Shown: positions 7,401 through 9,789 of the stretch, in pieces
How the letters are laid out: each line of letters starts with the position of its first letter
Position numbering within the stretch: position 1 is the first letter of the stretch
Assembly: GCA_029858605.1 (NCBI GenBank)
Contig: JAOUET010000059.1
Span: forward strand, 1 to 9,789
Direction of reading: 5' to 3'
Length of the DNA stretch: 9,789 nt
Source: Coriobacteriia bacterium
GTDB taxonomy: Bacteria; Actinomycetota; Coriobacteriia; Anaerosomatales; JAENZW01
Program-made: the position numbers and the translations under genes
The notes under the pieces: model-generated
Told to the model about the DNA's origin: nothing
Databases searched by the model: none
The model's input: only the letters and a program-made list of their open reading frames with translations

Positions 7401-8303
7401 GCTGTGACCGTGAACCCCGACGCGGACTTCGCTGTGAGCGAGACCATCACAGTGACGGTCGACGTCGACGATTTCGCGGGTAACCCCCTGTCGCCGCCCG
7501 AATGGAGCTTCACAACGGAGGCAGTCGCTGCACCTCAGACGCTTACTCTCCACCCGTCCGGGATCGCCTCCAATCCGGGTGGATACTGGACGGTGCCAAC
7601 TGCTGACCAGTGGCCGACGTACCTCGACTCGAACGACGGCGACGCCACGCACGCAACTTCGACCACGGGAGCGCAGGGGGCAGTCTTCTACGTTGACATG
7701 GACGACACTTCCGGGCTGTCTGGCGCCACCATACAAGACATCACGTTCTACACGTACGCACGCTACGTCAGCGGCTTCTCGCCTGATCCTCCGCCATATC
7801 CAGGCACGTTGGACGTCGGCTACAAGACGGGCGCGTCCACTGTATGGAAGGGCGACACCGCCATCGACGGCAGCGGCTCGTACAACTTGGTCTCTTCGGC
7901 AACCTACACTACCGACTCTGACGGCGGTTCGCTCGAAGTGGCCGACATCGACGCACTTCAACTCTCCGTCAAGCGCCGCACTTCCGGCGGCTATCCGCTG
8001 AGGGTCACGGAGATGTACGCGGTGGTCACGTACGTTCCCGGCGGTGGAGAGGCCGCGATGGCCCCGCCGCCGCTCGAAGAGTCACTGGCCAGCGGTTCCA
8101 CGAAGAAGTCGTCGTCTACGACCAAGCCCGACAAGCTCACGTCGCCCACAAAGGCCCCCAAGGGTAGGGGAACCGAGTCATCTCTGTCATCGGGCGAGGC
8201 CCTGAGCACCCAGGAAGGGTCCGATCCGGTCTCGCCGGTCGTGCCTCTGGCGACGGGTGCCCTCGCGCTGGCCGCATTGGGCACGCGCTTCCTGCGACTC
8301 TAG
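4302..8303 (+). CDS. Dodecaheme-type c-type cytochrome with Ig-like and tandem beta-sandwich modules (gene B)
   Basis: The gene starts at GTG 4302; an in-frame TGA at 4260 bounds it upstream, and no other in-frame ATG, GTG or TTG lies before the membrane segment. Residues 29-45 form a hydrophobic signal segment, with likely cleavage near Ala53. Twelve heme-type motifs follow at Cys60 (CX3CH), 113, 146, 185, 205 (CX4CH), 234 (CX3CH), 267, 312, 370, 427, 484 and 550; those without a note are CX2CH. Next are Ig-like domain 1 (570-670), Ig 2 (675-784), beta-sandwich 1 (788-960), Ig 3 (962-1073), beta-sandwich 2 (1077-1246), a Lys/Ser/Thr/Pro linker and a hydrophobic tail. Hemes are attached outside the cytoplasmic membrane, so the head probably carries electrons at or beyond the membrane. 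Donor and acceptor are unknown. The gene lies between two paralogs on the same strand, and its conserved leader suggests it has its own promoter. Confidence 0.95.
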   Translation: MRSGGRGRAGGLFRTHLVRRSDARRRATVFSAVLIALAVSVLLLAHPDPGDAASDVVTLCLSPCHSAPGLIGPDVSTAYLGAGENAGHKMGWGSSVVADASGATLPQGSRMPCDECHVPHGRTTASIYMFSETRVGSQITTTRQLCEGCHRPCDSAESTPVVCGLKLKRLSLDVPDHSEASDRPCSECHGSTGHSPESHAGGIACGDAACHGSSGSHGVHLDESDPRGPGQLDCSDDCHQTGDFPYFKAGTDDDESGHIELDETTVCDECHSPSGDYDGIQSSNGSVGAKDNWTDKVYASATALQPDKEKWCAGCHDGNPSVIAGVAAPNVVGDETATDGYGPWGYYKTGHGLPAGVFPASEAPAADIGCDGCHDNSWTHIDGDARTYSSASDNYRAGYRLVSVGGGEPMDIPRTDWSQEVVDFALCFECHESDMYINNDNKTSNFGPEGTWTGHTYHTLGAGSHKNKWNSDWTGTGWDSYMSCPSCHNVHGSPTPAMTRHGELVSTPGTTDRVPGLNIWYVTTQTVLFPTLSQSSGGSMIFPNKKAEICYGCHYSTTTYTRTPNDFYEPRIVRAYGRVGSSTIAVAFSEGVYTNTGSSGALVPADLTLVDLDDSRTIAGLSHAAGEDVANMTLSSALDASMDLWTDTVSAATTASMFDADDRAAATETVTIREDASGPVVSDALPANGTPAAAQDVDLSFRLSDAGCGVDWTTFSITLSGDKGYSRTYTDLDTTVVSQTGTRLGYHVSVAPDAMFALGEDVTVTVAAQDYLGNALVPPVWSFSVESAPTLQTMILHPSDVATNPGGYSTLPYASQWADYLDTDDGDATRVQSGTGGPGARLFMSIDDAAGLLGSEVVQSVTLHTRARYVIAGGEPVTPTSGPMRLGYKTGSTTVWEADANLDSGGQYNLVSSATYTTDSDGTQLTWADVANLEVAVERRHSGGYWLRLTEMWAEVTYLTSDVTTPTITDFLPSHETTGVSIAADLTFTLADEGSGIDWTTFQIQLAGSKGYSKTYTDADTSVVSKTGNPDSLAVTVNPDADFAVSETITVTVDVDDFAGNPLSPPEWSFTTEAVAAPQTLTLHPSGIASNPGGYWTVPTADQWPTYLDSNDGDATHATSTTGAQGAVFYVDMDDTSGLSGATIQDITFYTYARYVSGFSPDPPPYPGTLDVGYKTGASTVWKGDTAIDGSGSYNLVSSATYTTDSDGGSLEVADIDALQLSVKRRTSGGYPLRVTEMYAVVTYVPGGGEAAMAPPPLEESLASGSTKKSSSTTKPDKLTSPTKAPKGRGTESSLSSGEALSTQEGSDPVSPVVPLATGALALAALGTRFLRL
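4479..5963 (+). other. Multiheme head of gene B: 12 heme-type motifs
   Basis: Motif starts are at 4479 (CLSPCH), 4638, 4737, 4854, 4914 (CGDAACH), 5001 (CSDDCH), 5100, 5235, 5409, 5580, 5751 and 5949. Motif 2 (CDECHVPHG) and motif 11 (CPSCHNVHG) have the CXXCHxxHG signature of paired-CXXCH cytochromes. Three motifs have an expanded cysteine spacing. The first and the CX4CH motif are conserved in gene C, while CSDDCH is CSDCH there. Confidence 0.9.
6324..7181 (+). repeat. Internal tandem unit 1 of gene B (Ig-like + beta-sandwich)
   Basis: The unit comprises an Ig-like domain (GVDWTTFSITLSGDKGYSRT to PPVWSFSVE) and a domain of about 170 residues that starts LHPSDVATNPGGY and ends RLTEMWAEVTYL. 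The second domain contains DTDDGDAT, GYKTGSTTVW and YNLVSSATYTTDSDG. It looks like an all-beta binding fold I cannot name. Its acidic DxDDGD stretch might bind calcium. Confidence 0.8.
7185..8036 (+). repeat. Internal tandem unit 2 of gene B (Ig-like + beta-sandwich)
   Basis: This is a second copy of the preceding unit: Ig-like GIDWTTFQIQLAGSKGYSKT to PPEWSFTTE, then LHPSGIASNPGGY to RVTEMYAVVTYV. YNLVSSATYTTDSDG is identical in protein to unit 1, but the codons differ by synonymous changes. The duplication is therefore old and the motif is under protein-level constraint. Confidence 0.8.
8052..8300 (+). other. Conserved C-terminal linker and sorting-like tail of gene B
   Basis: A Ser/Thr/Lys/Pro-rich linker (GSTKKSSSTTKPDK onward) leads to PVSPVVPLA (8226-8252). 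The hydrophobic TGALALAALG follows and the protein ends TRFLRL. This matches gene A in order, length and core motif although the domains before it differ. Confidence 0.65.
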
Positions 8304-8343
8304 CGGCAGACGCCCGGAAGCAGAGATGACTGGCGCTCCAGGG

Positions 8344-8364
8344 GCGGACTCCCACGGCGTCCGC
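8344..8364 (+). terminator. Possible hairpin downstream of gene B
   Basis: GCGGAC (8344-8349) and GTCCGC (8359-8364) form a 6-bp stem around a 9-nt loop, 41 nt after the gene B stop. No T-run follows. It overlaps the edge of the conserved gene C leader, and the stem is not preserved at the matching position upstream of gene B. Confidence 0.25.
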
Positions 8365-8374
8365 GAGCGTGTCC

Positions 8375-8388
8375 GCAGTTCACACTGC
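8375..8388 (+). promoter_or_regulatory. Short inverted repeat GCAGT-N4-ACTGC upstream of gene C
   Basis: The arms are identical to those at 4208-4221, and only one loop base differs (TCAC against TCAT). It sits 80 nt before the TTG start, exactly the same distance as in gene B. Confidence 0.35.
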
Positions 8389-8451
8389 TTAAGCATCACC
8401 AGCCAACATGCCGATACTTGATATTGTGACAAGCGAGAAGTGATCGGAGAC

Positions 8452-8460
8452 AAGGGGGGG
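8452..8460 (+). promoter_or_regulatory. Ribosome binding site of gene C
   Basis: AAGGGGGGG ends 8 nt before the TTG at 8469. It matches the gene B site in position and supports choosing TTG. No in-frame ATG, GTG or TTG lies between this start and the membrane segment. Confidence 0.5.
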
Positions 8461-8468
8461 TTGTTGTC

Positions 8469-8630
8469 TTGCGCGTTGGAGGGCGCGGACGGGCCGGGGG
8501 ACTGTTCCAGACGGGTCGCAGACGTCTAGCGCAGGTTGCGCGGTGGCGTGCAATCCTCTTTGCGACCGTTCTAGTCGCCATCGTGGCCTCAGTTGTCATT
8601 CTCGCTCGCCCCGATTCCGGACGCGCGGCG
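8469..8630 (+). other. Signal peptide of gene C
   Basis: A long basic n-region (residues 1-28) shares GGRGRAGGLF with gene B. The hydrophobic core reads ILFATVLVAIVASVVILA, followed by GRAA before the mature TDVV. Cleavage near Ala54 is inferred by alignment with gene B. Confidence 0.7.
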
Positions 8631-9789
8631 ACCGACGTGGTGACTGTTTGCCTCTCGCCCTGTCACAGCGCACCCGGACTGATCGGTCCGGACGTTTCAA
8701 CAACGTATCTATCTGGAAATCCTGCCGCCGGGCACAGGATGACCTGGTCGCCCCGCGTCGTCGCCAATACCAGTGGGGCCACATTGCCGCAGAGTGCGCG
8801 CATGCCGTGCAACGAGTGCCACGTCGCCCACGGCAGACCAACCACGAGCATCTACATGTTCAGCGAGACCCGAGTCGGCGCGCCCATCACTTCGGTCCGA
8901 CAGCTGTGCGTAGGTTGTCACCGACCCTACGACTCGACCGAAGAGACCCCCGTGGTCTGCGGACTCCCGCTGCTGCGGTTGCCCTCGGACCCGGACGAGC
9001 ACGGCCTAGTCAGCACTGTCGAGTGCTCGACCTGCCACGGCGCCACAGGCCACAGCCCGCAGGGGCATGGCGACGACAACTGCGGTGATCCTGCGTGTCA
9101 TGGTGCAACGGGCTCTCACGCGATTCATCTGAACTCTGCCGACCCGAGGGGACCGGGACTGCTTCACTGCTCGGATTGCCACGCCGCGGGCGACATACCC
9201 TATTTCGGAAACGGGACCGATTCCGACTCGAGCGGACACATTGAGCTCGACGAAGCAGCGGACTGCGACACATGCCACTCTCCGGGCGGAGACTACGACG
9301 GCATGGACCCGGGCCTGGCGCCGTCAGGGGCGATGTCGGTAGGCGCACGAGAGAATTGGGAATCCGGAGTCTATGAGACGACTTCCACACTCCAGGCGGG
9401 CAAAGAACGCTGGTGTGCAGGATGTCATGACGGGGAACCGTCGGTAGTCGAAGGCGTCGCTGCACCCAACGTCATCGGTGACGAGGATCTCAACGCTTCC
9501 TACGGTGTTGGGGTCGGCTTCTACGCCACGGGGCATGGTCTCGACTCGGGCTTCTACCCGGCAACCGGCGCGCCGGCAGCAGACACCGAGTGTGATGCGT
9601 GCCACGCGTATGAGTGGACGCACATCGACGGCAACGCGCGCACGTACGTCAGGCGTGCGAGCTATGCAGGATTCGAGAACGAGCGATACCAGGACGCCTA
9701 TCGGCTCAAGGGCTCCGGCGGCGGAGAGCCGATGGACATCCCGAGGACCGACGGGGGTATGCCCGAATCCGACTTCGCCCTTTGTCTCG
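8469..9789 (+). CDS. Multiheme c-type cytochrome (gene C, 3'-truncated by the window end)
   Basis: Translation from TTG 8469 gives MRVGGRGRAGGLFQTG, which aligns with the gene B start. A hydrophobic segment (about residues 29-46) and GRAA before TDVV complete a signal peptide. Nine full heme-type motifs follow, at Cys61 (CX3CH), 114, 147, 186, 205 (CX4CH), 234, 266, 316 and 375; those without a note are CX2CH. The first cysteine of a tenth is Cys439 at 9783. The protein aligns with the gene B head throughout, but its last 50 codons are nearly identical to the visible start of gene A instead. The reading frame is still open at the window edge, so its C-terminal modules are unknown; gene A suggests they could be a beta-helix type. 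The role is extracytoplasmic electron transfer by family, with partners unknown. Confidence 0.9.
   Translation, partial: MRVGGRGRAGGLFQTGRRRLAQVARWRAILFATVLVAIVASVVILARPDSGRAATDVVTVCLSPCHSAPGLIGPDVSTTYLSGNPAAGHRMTWSPRVVANTSGATLPQSARMPCNECHVAHGRPTTSIYMFSETRVGAPITSVRQLCVGCHRPYDSTEETPVVCGLPLLRLPSDPDEHGLVSTVECSTCHGATGHSPQGHGDDNCGDPACHGATGSHAIHLNSADPRGPGLLHCSDCHAAGDIPYFGNGTDSDSSGHIELDEAADCDTCHSPGGDYDGMDPGLAPSGAMSVGARENWESGVYETTSTLQAGKERWCAGCHDGEPSVVEGVAAPNVIGDEDLNASYGVGVGFYATGHGLDSGFYPATGAPAADTECDACHAYEWTHIDGNARTYVRRASYAGFENERYQDAYRLKGSGGGEPMDIPRTDGGMPESDFALCL
9640..9789 (+). repeat. Terminal direct repeat, right copy
   Basis: This is the second copy of bases 1-150, in the same reading frame inside gene C. 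The differences fall at 9766 and 9782. The window ends inside the repeat, so its full extent is unknown on both sides. Confidence 0.95.

Larger units (their letters stand above)
8348..8468 (+). promoter_or_regulatory. Conserved upstream leader of gene C
   Basis: This is the counterpart of 4181-4301 at a constant offset of 4167 nt, with no insertions or deletions up to the start codon. It contains the same dyad (8375-8388), the same AT-rich block (8409-8436, with GATACT and TTGATAT) and the same G-rich ribosome binding site. A promoter or shared regulatory region is the simplest reading. Nothing recognisable lies in the remaining bases between 8304 and 8347 apart from the hairpin. Confidence 0.5.

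Noticed and set aside
6696..7961. Reverse-strand open frame of 421 codons inside gene B
   Set aside because: It is antisense to the tandem beta-sandwich repeats, and its composition is that of a GC shadow.
8226..8303. Sortase LPXTG anchor
   Set aside because: No LPXTG or close variant is present in either tail; only the general tripartite layout is similar.
1..9789. Circular plasmid or phage, suggested by the matching ends
   Set aside because: No replication, partition or phage genes are present, and the overlap has two mismatches. Paralog repeat or assembly ends explain it better.

Overview
The window is a high-GC stretch carrying three consecutive, same-strand, paralogous genes for very large secreted multiheme c-type cytochromes. 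The first is a 3' portion (about 1362 codons visible, ending at 4091). The second is complete (4302-8303, 1333 aa). The third is a 5' portion (TTG at 8469 to the window end, 440 codons). I see no RNA genes, transposases, CRISPR arrays or replication genes. High GC, no outer-membrane partner genes in view, and a C-terminal tail built like a Gram-positive sorting signal suggest an anaerobic actinobacterial lineage; Coriobacteriia/OPB41-like is only a guess.

Layout. Gene A (3-4091) has three visible CXXCH motifs, two Ig-like domains, a discoidin-like domain, a domain with a calcium-loop-like motif, a right-handed beta-helix with about 11 GGG-type rungs, a choice-of-anchor-Q-like segment, a Ser/Lys/Pro-rich linker and a C-terminal tail. 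The 4092-4301 gap holds a GC hairpin and a conserved leader. Gene B (4302-8303) has a signal peptide, 12 heme-type motifs (nine CX2CH, two CX3CH, one CX4CH), one Ig-like domain, two tandem copies of an Ig plus beta-sandwich unit, and the same type of linker and tail as A. In the 8304-8468 gap, the last 121 nt align without gaps to the leader of gene B. Gene C (8469-9789) has a signal peptide, nine complete heme-type motifs and the first cysteine of a tenth.

How the parts work together. The genes appear to share one plan: an exported multiheme head, Ig-like spacers, a replaceable middle (beta-helix in A, tandem beta-sandwich in B), and a conserved C-terminal tail. Homology between A and B stops abruptly after the second Ig domain and returns only at the C terminus. 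This looks like a family of cell-surface electron-transfer proteins with exchangeable binding modules. The electron-transfer role follows from the heme motifs; the binding role is inferred.

The last 150 bases match the first 150 at 148 positions, and the first 126 are exact. Either gene C is a recent or gene-converted copy of gene A in a larger tandem array, or the window is an assembly contig that starts and ends in the same repeat.
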